DNA from: JAPPHA01 sp965220985
GTDB lineage: Bacteria > Pseudomonadota > Alphaproteobacteria > Rhodobacterales > Rhodobacteraceae
NCBI GenBank assembly: GCA_965220985.1
Contig: OZ244854.1
Span: 434,001 to 498,000, forward strand
Length of the DNA stretch: 64,000 nucleotides
Direction of reading: 5' to 3'
The notes beneath the pieces are model-generated. The model saw only the letters and a program-made list of their open reading frames with translations. It did not search any database and had not been told where the DNA came from. Below are positions 8,787 through 18,700 of the stretch, in pieces. Numbering within the stretch: the first letter of the stretch is position 1; every line of letters begins with the position of its first letter. The position numbers were made by a program, and so were the translations under genes.

Positions 8787-9887
8787 TCAACCGATCCGTG
8801 AACCAAGAAGGCCCGTCCGCGCAGCGACCCTGAGGTCGCCGATGTCGTGGCGCGACAGATCGAGTGCGGCGAGCAGTTCGTTTTCCGCCCGGAAGTCACG
8901 ACCGTACATCGCGGAAAAGATTCGGACTCCGGCATCATGAAGCATGGCGGGGCAGCCTGCAAGCTCGCCGAGCACGACGGTGGGCCAAAGCCCGTAGGGC
9001 GTGTCCTCCGTCACGTAGCGGCTGTCTGCCGTCGCCGGGCCCTGCCCGCCGGTTCCCCGCGCGTGCATGAGCTGGTTCATCTCGGAAATCGAGGCCACAG
9101 GCACGTGAAAAGACAGATGAAAATGCTCGAAGATGGTGCGAACCTCGAGGTCGAGCGCAGCGGCGATCGCCAGCCGTTCCTGGTCGAGTGCCTCGAGCAG
9201 ACGGCCGACGTTCGGGGTCACGTTGCCGCCCTGGCTCCAGGTCTCGCCGTGCTCCATGCGGGTCATGTTGGCGAGCGCGATGCCAAGGTGGTTCTGCGGA
9301 TTGAGGTTCGAGAGCGCGATGGCGAGCAGACCGTCGCGCGGCTGGAACCGATCACCGAACAGGCTCTTGCAGAGATCGAGCGCTTCCCCGGATCGCTCCT
9401 CGGGAACCGTGCACAGATCGATGAGGCTGCGAACGGTGTTGACCCAGACGCTGGTATCGGTCTGGCGGCGCCCGGTCACCGCCGTCGTGCCCCAGGCGGT
9501 TATCGGTGCATCGATTCCCCGCTCGTGCAAGAGTCGCATCAGGTAGAGGGCGCCGAATGACGCGTGCGACGAGATGATAATGTGCTGCCCGGCGCTGACA
9601 TGGGGAGCCACGGCGTCCATGACCGCCTTGTGTCCATAGGCTGGCAGCGCGATGATCAGGACTTCGTTGCTCTTCGATAGATCCTCGGCACTAGCGGCGA
9701 TGCGAGGGCTGAAGGAAAGCTCGACCTGGCCACTGGCTGCAAGATCGTCGCCTGCTGACAGCGCGGTGGTACTGTTTCCCGACGGTGACCAGAGCATCGG
9801 ATCATGCCCGCGACTGCACAGAAACGCGGCCGTCCCCATTGCAATGGATCCAGCCCCGGCAATGCCAACCCTGCGATGTTCAGACAC
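8787..9887 (-). CDS. NAD/NADP octopine/nopaline (opine) dehydrogenase family protein
   Basis: The N-terminal Rossmann fold opens VGIAGAGSIAMGTAAFLCSR, with the GxGxxxMG pattern of this family, followed by NEVLIIALPAYGH. The C-terminal helical domain carries NPQNHLGIALANMTRMEHGE, in which the His and Asn correspond to the catalytic region of opine dehydrogenases. These enzymes oxidise or form N-carboxyalkyl amino acids with NAD(P)H. I place the start at GTG 9887, which has AGGGGG about nine bases upstream; an ATG at 9935 in the same frame is possible. The gene is 53 bases upstream of the binding-protein gene, so it is probably co-transcribed with the importer. Confidence 0.78.
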   Translation of the reverse strand: MSEHRRVGIAGAGSIAMGTAAFLCSRGHDPMLWSPSGNSTTALSAGDDLAASGQVELSFSPRIAASAEDLSKSNEVLIIALPAYGHKAVMDAVAPHVSAGQHIIISSHASFGALYLMRLLHERGIDAPITAWGTTAVTGRRQTDTSVWVNTVRSLIDLCTVPEERSGEALDLCKSLFGDRFQPRDGLLAIALSNLNPQNHLGIALANMTRMEHGETWSQGGNVTPNVGRLLEALDQERLAIAAALDLEVRTIFEHFHLSFHVPVASISEMNQLMHARGTGGQGPATADSRYVTEDTPYGLWPTVVLGELAGCPAMLHDAGVRIFSAMYGRDFRAENELLAALDLSRHDIGDLRVAARTGLLGSRIG

Positions 9888-10124
9888 GCGAGATCGCCCC
9901 CTTGTCACATCTGCTGCGGCCAATTCGTGACACATCCGAGCCGCTCAAACCGTTTCGCACCGCCCGCGATCAAGACCACAGCCGACGTGTGGTGATGTAC
10001 GTGCCCGCGACATAATCGACCCGCGGTGTGGTTCGCACAAGGATACCACGAAACTCCCATTGCCGGGAATGAATTCGGCGTTGGCGACGATGGCCAACCG
10101 AAGGCATCGCCGCAACCGGCGGGT
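9888..10124. other. Gap inside the importer/oxidoreductase cluster
   Basis: This gap of 237 bases separates the flavoenzyme gene from the opine-dehydrogenase-like gene, both on the minus strand. I see no gene in it. Its length is enough for an internal promoter, so the cluster may be two transcription units. Confidence 0.35.
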
Positions 10125-11591
10125 TTATTTCGTGCTGGAAGCATCAAGCTCGGTCGGCACCCATTCGTCGCCCGTCAGTTCCGGTGTGTCGTAGTCGAGC
10201 AATTCCTGCCAGTGGGCCTCGATGTCTTCGCGATAGAGCGTTGCGGCAATCGAGCGAGCCAGGAATGCCGCGCCCTCCGACACTGCGGGGATGTCGCCGC
10301 TGACCTTGCCGAGGCTGACCGTTGCGCCATAGTTGAAGCAGTGCACGTTCTTGAGCCATGGCGCTTTGCCCGGGACGGCCTCGCGAAAGGCAAAGTCCGG
10401 TGCCAGGTACGGGAAACTCCCGAGTTCGGGCCATTCCTCGCCAGCGGGCGGCGTGTAGACTTGCGACCAGCGAAGGATGTTGCCGGCAGCCTCGCCAAAC
10501 TCGGGGCGGGTTTGCGGATCGACGCTGAATCCGGTGCCAAGAATCAGGAAATCCGCGAGGTAGGTCGTGCCATCGATGAACGAGAGCTGAACGGCATCGC
10601 CGTGTCTTGCGGTCTCCGTGATCGCCTTGCCAAAATGATAGTGAACGTCCGGGCTTCGGCTTGCCCGCAAGACGGAACCGCGCGGCGGCGGGGTCTGGGT
10701 TTCGAACGAATACCGCATGAATCGCCACCGCCACTCGTCCGGCAGTTCGGGGAAACCGCAACTGAAACCGTAGCTGCCGATTCCCATCATCTTGTTGATC
10801 CTCGGCATCGTCTTGCGCCGGATGAAGTGCCTCACTTCACGGGCACCGCGTTCGATCGCCTCGGCCGCGTTCTCGACGGCGGACGCCCCCACGCCGACAA
10901 CCGCGACGCGCTTGCCACGCAGGGCTGCGAAGTCGATGTCATCGGAGCTGTGCGCCCAGGACTCGCCGCGTTCGAGGTTGCTCACGAAGCCAGGAATGCT
11001 GGCTTCGCCGAGTCCTTCGCGGCCCGTGGCGAAAACGACCTTGCGGGCAAGGATGGATGACTCCTCCGCCCCTGTCAGTTGCAACCTGAGGAGATCGCCC
11101 TCGGGACCGATGCGCTCGACGCTCACCTCGTTTTCGACGGGGATCTGCAGAACCTCGCGGTACCAGCGCAGGTAGTCCATCCACATGGTTCGCGGGATCC
11201 GGCCCATCCGGTCCCAGGCGCTGGCGCCGTGCTGGGCGCGAAACCAGGCCTGAAAGGTGAGAGCGCCGTGGCCGAACGCCGGCCCGGTCAACTGCTTTGG
11301 CGAGCGCAGGGTTTCCATTCGAGCATAGGTGACCCAAGGGCCCTCTTCCCCGACCGGATTCCGATCGAGGATGCGCATGTTTTGCACGCCACCCGTCCTC
11401 AGCGCCAGCCAGGCGACCATGCCGCACATGCCTGCCCCGATGATGACCACGTCGATGACACCTGGCGTTGGCGGCACCCAGGATTTTCCCGGGTAGCACA
11501 GAAAATCCAGATCCTCTTGCAGGCGCGCTTCGAGCACCTCCAGTCCTTGGTCATCGATGCCGTGCAACATGCGTTTGGACGAGTCTGGCAT
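10125..11591 (-). CDS. FAD-dependent, NAD(P)-binding oxidoreductase (flavin monooxygenase-like)
   Basis: Two dinucleotide-binding motifs are clear in the 488-residue product. The FAD site is VIDVVIIGAGMCGMVAWLAL (near residue 50). The NAD(P) site is KRVAVVGVGASAVENAAEAI (near residue 225). A segment ATGREGLGEASIPGF precedes the second fold and LADFLILGTGF comes late, as in flavin-containing monooxygenases and ornithine/lysine N-hydroxylases. It therefore probably hydroxylates or oxidises a small amine or ketone. I start it at ATG 11591; an upstream ATG at 11738 gives an unrelated leader. It is first in the minus-strand run with the opine-dehydrogenase-like gene and importer, but the 237-base gap leaves room for a separate promoter. 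Confidence 0.8.
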   Translation of the reverse strand: MPDSSKRMLHGIDDQGLEVLEARLQEDLDFLCYPGKSWVPPTPGVIDVVIIGAGMCGMVAWLALRTGGVQNMRILDRNPVGEEGPWVTYARMETLRSPKQLTGPAFGHGALTFQAWFRAQHGASAWDRMGRIPRTMWMDYLRWYREVLQIPVENEVSVERIGPEGDLLRLQLTGAEESSILARKVVFATGREGLGEASIPGFVSNLERGESWAHSSDDIDFAALRGKRVAVVGVGASAVENAAEAIERGAREVRHFIRRKTMPRINKMMGIGSYGFSCGFPELPDEWRWRFMRYSFETQTPPPRGSVLRASRSPDVHYHFGKAITETARHGDAVQLSFIDGTTYLADFLILGTGFSVDPQTRPEFGEAAGNILRWSQVYTPPAGEEWPELGSFPYLAPDFAFREAVPGKAPWLKNVHCFNYGATVSLGKVSGDIPAVSEGAAFLARSIAATLYREDIEAHWQELLDYDTPELTGDEWVPTELDASSTK

Positions 11592-11986
11592 GTTCGCGAG
11601 CCTTTTGGTTGTCAGACCTTGAACGTCACGCGCGGTGTGGGTTGGAGCAGCCGGTCGCTCCCTGATTCGGCGCATGCTGTCCTTGCCATCCGATGAAGGC
11701 ACCACCGCAATCGGGCGCGGCGACTGGCAAGGAGTCAACGATCAACACCCGCGACATTTCAATGCTCGCCACCTTCAAGTCAATCGCCGACCAATGCAAG
11801 AACGGGGGACATCGTGCATGTTGCCCGCATTTCGGTTGGCGCGAACTCCGCGAACTGCAAGGATCTTCCAAATCAAGGCACTTGGTCGCGGCTGGCGAAA
11901 CCTTCATGCCCAGGCTGACGTGAGGCGGGAGTCGCTCGGTCACGATTGGTCACGGCTGCGGCGCTGCCATCGTCCCCGACTCGCGA
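11592..11986. other. Intergenic region before the flavoenzyme gene
   Basis: The stretch lies between the zinc-finger gene and the flavoenzyme gene. Short open frames are present on both strands but show no recognisable protein. It probably contains the promoter of the minus-strand flavoenzyme and importer cluster. Confidence 0.35.
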
Positions 11987-12169
11987 TCAGTGCCCGTTGC
12001 GAACCCCATCCTTGAGGACAAATCGGCAATCGCAATAGGGACATTCAACCCAGCCCGTTTCGGGCGGAATCTGCAACCAAACCCTTGGGTGTCCGCCCTC
12101 GCCGCCATCGCAAGCCACCCTGTACTCGGTGACTTCCTTCACTTCGGGAACCTCGGTGACCACGCGCAT
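11987..12169 (-). CDS. Small zinc-finger protein (zf-CHCC family)
   Basis: A 60-residue protein. The conserved core reads VACDGGEGGHPRVWLQI followed by WVECPYCDCRFVL: one Cys, one His and a CPYC pair give the C-H-C-C zinc site of the zf-CHCC family. This family includes the zinc-binding subunit of mitochondrial complex I (NDUFS6) and small alphaproteobacterial proteins of unknown role. The ATG at 12169 directly follows AAAGGACATGGAGGT, so initiation is well supported. The frame stays open further upstream, but the added residues do not resemble the family. It stands alone, without a coupled neighbour. Confidence 0.78.
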   Translation of the reverse strand: MRVVTEVPEVKEVTEYRVACDGGEGGHPRVWLQIPPETGWVECPYCDCRFVLKDGVRNGH

Positions 12170-12684
12170 ACCTCCATGTCCTTTGGTCGGCGCGACACTA
12201 GCTTTGCGTTGTGGATTCGGCAATGCCGTACCATGACGAGGCCAGTGCGAACCCCTCCCTTTGGAGGCATCACTCCGGTCTTTTCGAAGGCATCGGCGAA
12301 CATGCCCCGGGATGAAATGCGTCGTCCGACCCGGATGGCGCGGCACCCGCGATGCAACAAACAGGTGCCCCGAACCACCTGCCGACCCGTTGGTAACGCA
12401 ATCGGAAATCGCTTCGCCCATATCGACCGGCACTGGCATGCGGTCGTGAAGTCCATGTCGTGTTGAATTCAACACAAGATGGCACATGTTGCGGCCGGCG
12501 AAAAAGTTCTGATGCTGGGCAGGTCGTTGCGTCCAATCAGCAACATGATCCTGGCCGCAACACACTCCATCCATTCAATGGTGCCGCAATGCGGGTCGAC
12601 TCGGGCAACTGCAGCCACCTACCGGGCAGTCGTCATCCCGCTGCTACGCGCCAGAGGGTCGTGCCCCCCGGCGAGTTGTCAGAA
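12170..12684. other. Intergenic region between the zinc-finger gene and the giant surface-protein gene
   Basis: About 515 bases with no gene I can support. Open frames exist on both strands but look like chance. Both flanking genes are on the minus strand; the terminator of the giant gene lies at its right end and the promoter of the zinc-finger gene should lie at its left end. Confidence 0.35.
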
Positions 12685-12708
12685 CCGGGGCGGGCGTCGC
12701 CGCCCCGG
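12685..12708 (-). terminator. Terminator hairpin of the giant surface-protein gene
   Basis: A perfect nine-base stem CCGGGGCGG/CCGCCCCGG with the six-base loop GCGTCG begins two bases after the stop codon. On the minus strand it is followed by TTCTGA, a weak T-run. Position and stability make it a likely intrinsic terminator. Confidence 0.6.
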
Positions 12709-12710
12709 CT

Positions 12711-15700
12711 TCAGAAGCCGAGGCGGAGATCGAGGCGGAAGCGGGTGTTGTCGGCAGAACCGTTGCGATACTCGTGGCCGGCGGCAAGTTCGAGATCGAC
12801 GCGGCCCTTTTCCGCCTGAAGGGACAGGCCGGCTTCGATGTCACGCCCGTTGCCTTCTTCATGCGAGAGACGAAGCAGCGGCGACAGCAGACCGTGCGTC
12901 GCTGGCAGACGGAAGCCGTAGCGGGCTTCCAGTTCGAACGCCGTGTGATCGTCGTCGGACACGAGGCCGGCCGCGACATGGTCCAGATCGTCGGCCAGCA
13001 TCATCGCCCCGCCATCGGCACGCATGCCGGTCGCCAGGCTTGCCGACCAGGAGAGGCCCGCGCCGTCCGCCGCCGGCTCAAGCCCGGCCGTCAGGCTCGC
13101 ACCCGACCCGACATGGCCTGTCCCGGTGGAAAGCGCCAGATGGCGGCCCTCGGCCACGAGCGCGAAGCGCGAGCCCGGCGCGAGGAGGCGCGCGCCGAAG
13201 CCGGCCTCCACCCCGGAGCCTTCCTGCCAGTCGCCGCCTTCGCCGCGCCACGCCAGCGAGCCGAATGGCGCCAGCGAGGCGTTTCCGAGGCCCCAGCCCT
13301 CATGCTCAGCCTCCAGCGACGCCCGCGCCCGCCAGACCTGCACCTCATGCCCGCCAGTCACCGAGCGCGCCGTGCCGCCGGTCTCCAGCGAGACGAAGCC
13401 CGCGTCGGCATCGAGCGCGAGGTCGAGCGCGCCCAGCTTGGCCAGCGGCTGGCGACCGCCGGCCGAGGCCAGGCGCATCTCCAGAGCCCTGCTCTCGCCG
13501 GATCCCTCCGCCGGGCGGTATTCGATCGATCCGTTGCCCGCGCCCAGCATGGTCCAGACCTCGGTCCCGCCAGCGAGCTTCAGCTGCATGTAGGGCCAGG
13601 CGGCGTCGAGCGCGGTGGTGAAGCCCGCCCCGTCGCTCGCTTCGGTCTCGCCTGCGCTCCGCGAATAGGCGAAGCCCATCAGCAGCCCGTCGCCCATGCG
13701 CGCATCCATGCCAAGCCAGCCGGTCTCCATGCGGTTGTCATGGGAGGTCGCCGACCCCTCGGCCCGGAAGCTCGTCAGCCCTCCCTGGCCCCAGGCCGTC
13801 ATCTCCAGGCCGCTCGCAGCCTCCCTGAAAGCCATCTCGAAGGCGCTGTCGCGACGAAACTCCTCCCAGCTGACGCGCTGCTGGTCGCTGTCGCTGTCAA
13901 ACGCCATCCCGCGTTCGCGCCAATCGAACTCCACCGGCTCGGATGCCGCACCGAACTCGACCTGCCGCCCGGCGAGCGTCAGGTTGAACGCACCCGGCGC
14001 GGACGACATCCGCTGGCCGATGGTCTGCTGCGCGCCGTCGAGCATGCTCGCCGCCATCCCCGCCAGGCTCTTCCCGAAGGCCTGGCGCGCGGCCGCATTG
14101 GCGCCGCCGCCCGCCGCCACCTCGATGGTGAAGCTCAGGCTCGCCGCGTCACCATCCTCGTCGGTTGCCGTCCAGCTGTAGGTCGTAACCGCCAGCGCTG
14201 CCGTCGGCGTGCCGCTGACGGTGCGCGTCGCCATGTCGAGGCTGAGGCCCGCAGGCAGGTCGGGGGTCAACGCGTAGCTCAGCGTTCCGTCGCCGCCGCT
14301 GGCTTCCGGCAGAGCGAAGGCCGCAATCGCCGCGTCCTGCGCGAAGCTCCGGTCCGCGACCGTCGCGTCGCCGAAGGAGACCGTGAGGTCCTGCGGCGTT
14401 GCCGAGATGCCGGCCGTCCCGCCCGCGCCAACGAGAGTCATCGCGCGCAATTCGAAGCGGTAGGCGGTCCCGTTGGTCAGGCCAGTAACGACATGGCTGG
14501 TGGTATCTCCGTTGCTGTTGGCGATTCGGGTCCAGGCGTCATCGTCGCTCAGGCTCGAACCGTCGGTGTAGCGCAACTGGTAATGATCGAAGTTGCTGCT
14601 GAACGCAGACTCCCATGTCAGCGTCACCTGTCCGTTGCCGACCTCGGCGGCAAGGTTCTCCGGTTCGGCAGTGGTGGCGAGCAGGGTACTCGCCTGGAAC
14701 GTCAGGCTGGCGCGATCGCCGTCTTCGTCTTCCACTGTGTATGTGTATGCGACGGGGTCTCCATGGTTCCAGGGAGCGCCTGTGAGCTCACGTGTCGCAC
14801 TGTCGAAAGCCATCCCCGCCGGCAAGGCAGGCGTCAGGTCGTAGGTCAACACGCCGGTGCCGCCGGTCGCCGCCGGCAACGTCAGGCTGTAGTTGCCGGT
14901 CTGCGCAACGATCCAGGTCAGATCCTGGATTGTCCCGGTGCCGAAGCTCGGCAGTTCGCCCGGCGCCACCACCCGAACAGTGAAGGTCAGGCTCGCTATG
15001 TCGCCGTCCGCATCTGTCGCAGCGTAGGTGTATGTCGTCGTCGCCGTCGCAGCCGCTGTCGTCCCGCTGACGCTGCGCGTCGCCGCGTCAAAAGCGAGAC
15101 CAGCCGGCAAAGCCGGGTTCAGCGAGTAGCTGAGCGCCCCGTTGCCTCCGGTCGCCGCCGGCAGGGTCGCCGCCGTCAGCGTCTCGCCCGTGGTGAAGAT
15201 CCGGTCCGCGATCGTCACTGAGCCGAAGGAAGGAGCCGTGTCGGCCACGACCGTCATGGCGAAGCTCACGCTGGCCGTGTCGCCGTCGGCGTCAGTGACG
15301 GTCCAGCTCCAGTTCGCCGCCGCCTGTGGCGTCGTCGGCGTGCCGCTGAGTGTGCGCGTCGCCATGTCGAGGCTCAGGCCGGCAGGCAGGTCCGGCGTCA
15401 GCGCATAGCTGAGTGGCCCGTTGCCTCCGGTCCCGGCCGGGAGGATCGTCGCCGTCGCAGGCACGTTCTGCTGCAGCAGCATGTCGGCAATCGTTGCATC
15501 GCCGAAAGAGGGCGCCGTGTCAGCTTCCACGGCGATGGTGAAGGCCAGGCTGGCGGTGTCACCATCGGCGTCGGTCACGGTCCAGCTGTAGCTCGTCGCC
15601 GCCTGCAGCGCCGTCGGCGTGCCGCTGAGTGTGCGCGTCGCCATGTCGAGGCCGAGGCCGGCAGGCAGGGCAGGCGTCAGGTCGTAGGTGAACGTCCCGT

Positions 15701-18700
15701 CGCCGTCTGTCGCTTCCGGCAGCGTCAGCGCGGCCATCGCCACCCCTTGCGTGGCGACAAGATCGGACACCGTCGCATCTCCGAAGGCGGGCGTGCGATC
15801 GAGGGTCAGCGCGGTCACCTCGGCCGAGGCCTGGCTGGCACCGCTGGCATTCACCGCGCGCAACTCGAAGCGATATGTCGTCCCTCCGGCGAGGCCGGCC
15901 ACCTCATGGACTGTGGTGCTGGCACCGCTGTCGGCGATGGCCGTCCAAGCATCGTCGTTGGTGAAATTCGCCGCATCGGTGTAGCGCAGTTCATAGCCGG
16001 AGACGGTCGCGTCAGAGGGATCGTCCCAGGCGAGCGTCACCGCACCGGCGCTCGCCGTTGCAGTCAGGTTGGCGGGCTGGGCCGGCACGCGCGCTTCGGG
16101 CGTCGCCGCGACGGTCGCCACCGGGCCCTCGCCGCTGCTGTTCGAGGCACGAACTTCAAAGCTGTAGGACGTGGCGTTGACGAGACCGGTCACGCGGTGG
16201 GCGATGGCGTCGCCGGCAAGGTCCGTCCACGCGTCGCTCGCGGTGAACGGCAGCGCAGAAGTGGCCTTCCAGCGCAGTTGAAGCTTGTCGACCGAAGGCG
16301 GCGTGGCGGGAAGCGACCAGGTCAGCGCCACCGAGCCGTCATCTCCTGCCGCCGCGAGCCCGCTCACAGCCCCGGGCGTCGTAGCCAACGGCGTCGCCGT
16401 TACCGGGCTGCTTGCCGCGAGCCAGTTCATGTGGTCCCCGTAGGCCCCGGCGATGATCTGGAAGGAATACTGCTCACCGACCTCAAGACCCGTCACCGTG
16501 TGACTGCTGGTGGTCTGGCTGCTCCCCTGGATGAAATGATCTTCGTGTGTCCTCCATTCCGTGTTCAGCACTTTCCAGGGGCCGCGAAGGCCGGCCCCCT
16601 TCCTGTAGCGGACAAAGTAACGATCGACGAAGCCGTCCGGAGAGGGTGCCCAAGTCAGCGTGACCGAACCGGGTCCCGGCACCGCCTTCAGATTTTCGGG
16701 CGAGCGCGGCCCAAGGCGATCGATGTGGAGGCGGAAGGGGATCGATGCCCGGTCGCCGTGGGCGTCCGTCGCGATGTAGTGGTAGATCTGCGGACGATTC
16801 ACACTCTGCTGCGGCGCGCCGTGCAACTCCCGGGTCGCGCCTTCGAAGCGGAGGCCGCGAGGCAGACCGGGCGAGATGCTGTAGGTCACGGTACCGTCGC
16901 CGCCGGTCGCCGCCGGCAGTGTCTGGATAGCTGTCGGAACGTGGGCCACCAAGAAAATGTCCGCGATCTTCTGATCGCCGAAGGACGGCACGGAGCCTTC
17001 CTTCACACCGATCGAAAAGACCCGCCAGGCATGATCGCCATCCGCATCAAGGGCTCTGTAGGTGTAGTTCCGGGGCACCCGCACCTCGGTCGGCGTCCCG
17101 GTGATCTGCCGCGTCGCCGGGTCGAAGGAAAGACCGGCAGGCAACGACGGACTCAGGCTGTAGATCGGCGTCCCGTCGCCGCCGGTCGCCGCCGGAAGCG
17201 TCTGAGGCGCGATCGGCTGGTTGCGGTCGAACAGCATGTCGGGAACCTCCGCAGAGCCGAAGCTCGGCGACGCGCCTTCCGCCACAGCGATGACGAAGGT
17301 CAGCGAGGTGCTCTCGTACCTATCCTCGATCGGGTCGTCATAAATGTCCTCGTCCATCGCTATCCAGGTGTAGGTCCTCGGACGCCGCACCTCGGTCGGC
17401 GTTCCGCTCAGCGTGCGGGTCTCCATGTCGAGGGTGAGGCCGGGAGGCAGGCCCGGCTTCAGTCTGTAGGTCAGCGCTCCCTCGCCGCCAGTCGCCGTCG
17501 GCAGGGTCAGCGGCGCGATCGGCGTGTTCTGGAGATAGACCTGGTGCGGCACGCTTGCGCCACCGAAGCTCGGCGAGTCGTTCGCCATGATCGTGAGCGC
17601 AAAGGACAGCGAGGCTTCGTCGCCGTCCGCATCCGTCACCTTGTAGGTGTAGGTCGTGGCGGTCTGCGGCGAGACCGGGACGCCGGCGATCTGGTGCGTG
17701 AAGTTGTCGAAGAACAGCTGGGTCTGAAACGAGACCGGGACGCCGGTGCTCTGGCGCGTGATTTCGCCGAAGAATAGCCCTTCGGGCAGCGCCGGCACAA
17801 TGCTGTACGTAAACGGCCCGTTGCCGCCGGACGCCGGCGGAAAGAACATTCCGGTGGCCGGCGTGTTCTGCCGGAGCAGCTTGTTGGAGACCGTTGCCCC
17901 GCCAAAGGAGGGTGCCGCATCCTCCGTGACGGCGAGCGAGAAGGTCAGCACGCCGCTGTCGCCATCGGCGTCGGTCGCGGTCCAGCTGTAGCTCGTCGCC
18001 GCCTGGAGCGCCGTCGGCGTGCCGCTGATTGTGCGCGTCGCCATGTCAAGGCTGAGACCGGCAGGCAGGGTGGGCGTCAACGCGTAGCTGAGTGCGCCAT
18101 TGCCGAGACTGGCTTCCGGCAGCGTCAGCGCGACGATCGCCTTGTTCCGGGCGAGGGTCCGGTCCGCCACCTTCCCGGCCTGGGCCCCGGTCCGGAAGAC
18201 AGGAGTCGTGTCCTCCACCACGTCGAGGACGAAGGTCAGCGTCGCCTTGTCTCCCTCCATGTCGCTCACGGTCCAGCGGTAGGTCGTCGCCGCCAATGGC
18301 TTCGTCGAAGTCCCGCTCAGCGTGCGCGTCGCCGGGTCGACAGCGAGGCCCTGCGGCAGGGCCGGCGTCAGAGCATAGCTCAACAGCCCGTTGCCTCCGG
18401 TCCCGGCCGGGAGGATCGTCGCCGTGGCGGGCGAGTGCTGCAGCAGCAGCATGTCGGCAATCGTTGCATCGCCGAAAGAGGGCGTGACATCGGTCTCGAC
18501 GGCGATGGTGAAGCTGAGGCTCGCCGTGTCGCCATCGGCGTCGGTCACGGTCCAGCTGTAGCTCGTCGCCGCCTGTAGCGCCGTTGGCGTGCCGCCGACG
18601 ATGCGGGTCGCCATGTCGAGGCTGAGACCGGCAGGCAGGGTGGGTGTCAGGTCGTAGGTGAACGTCCCGTCGCCGCCGGTCGCTTCCGGCAGCGTCAGCG

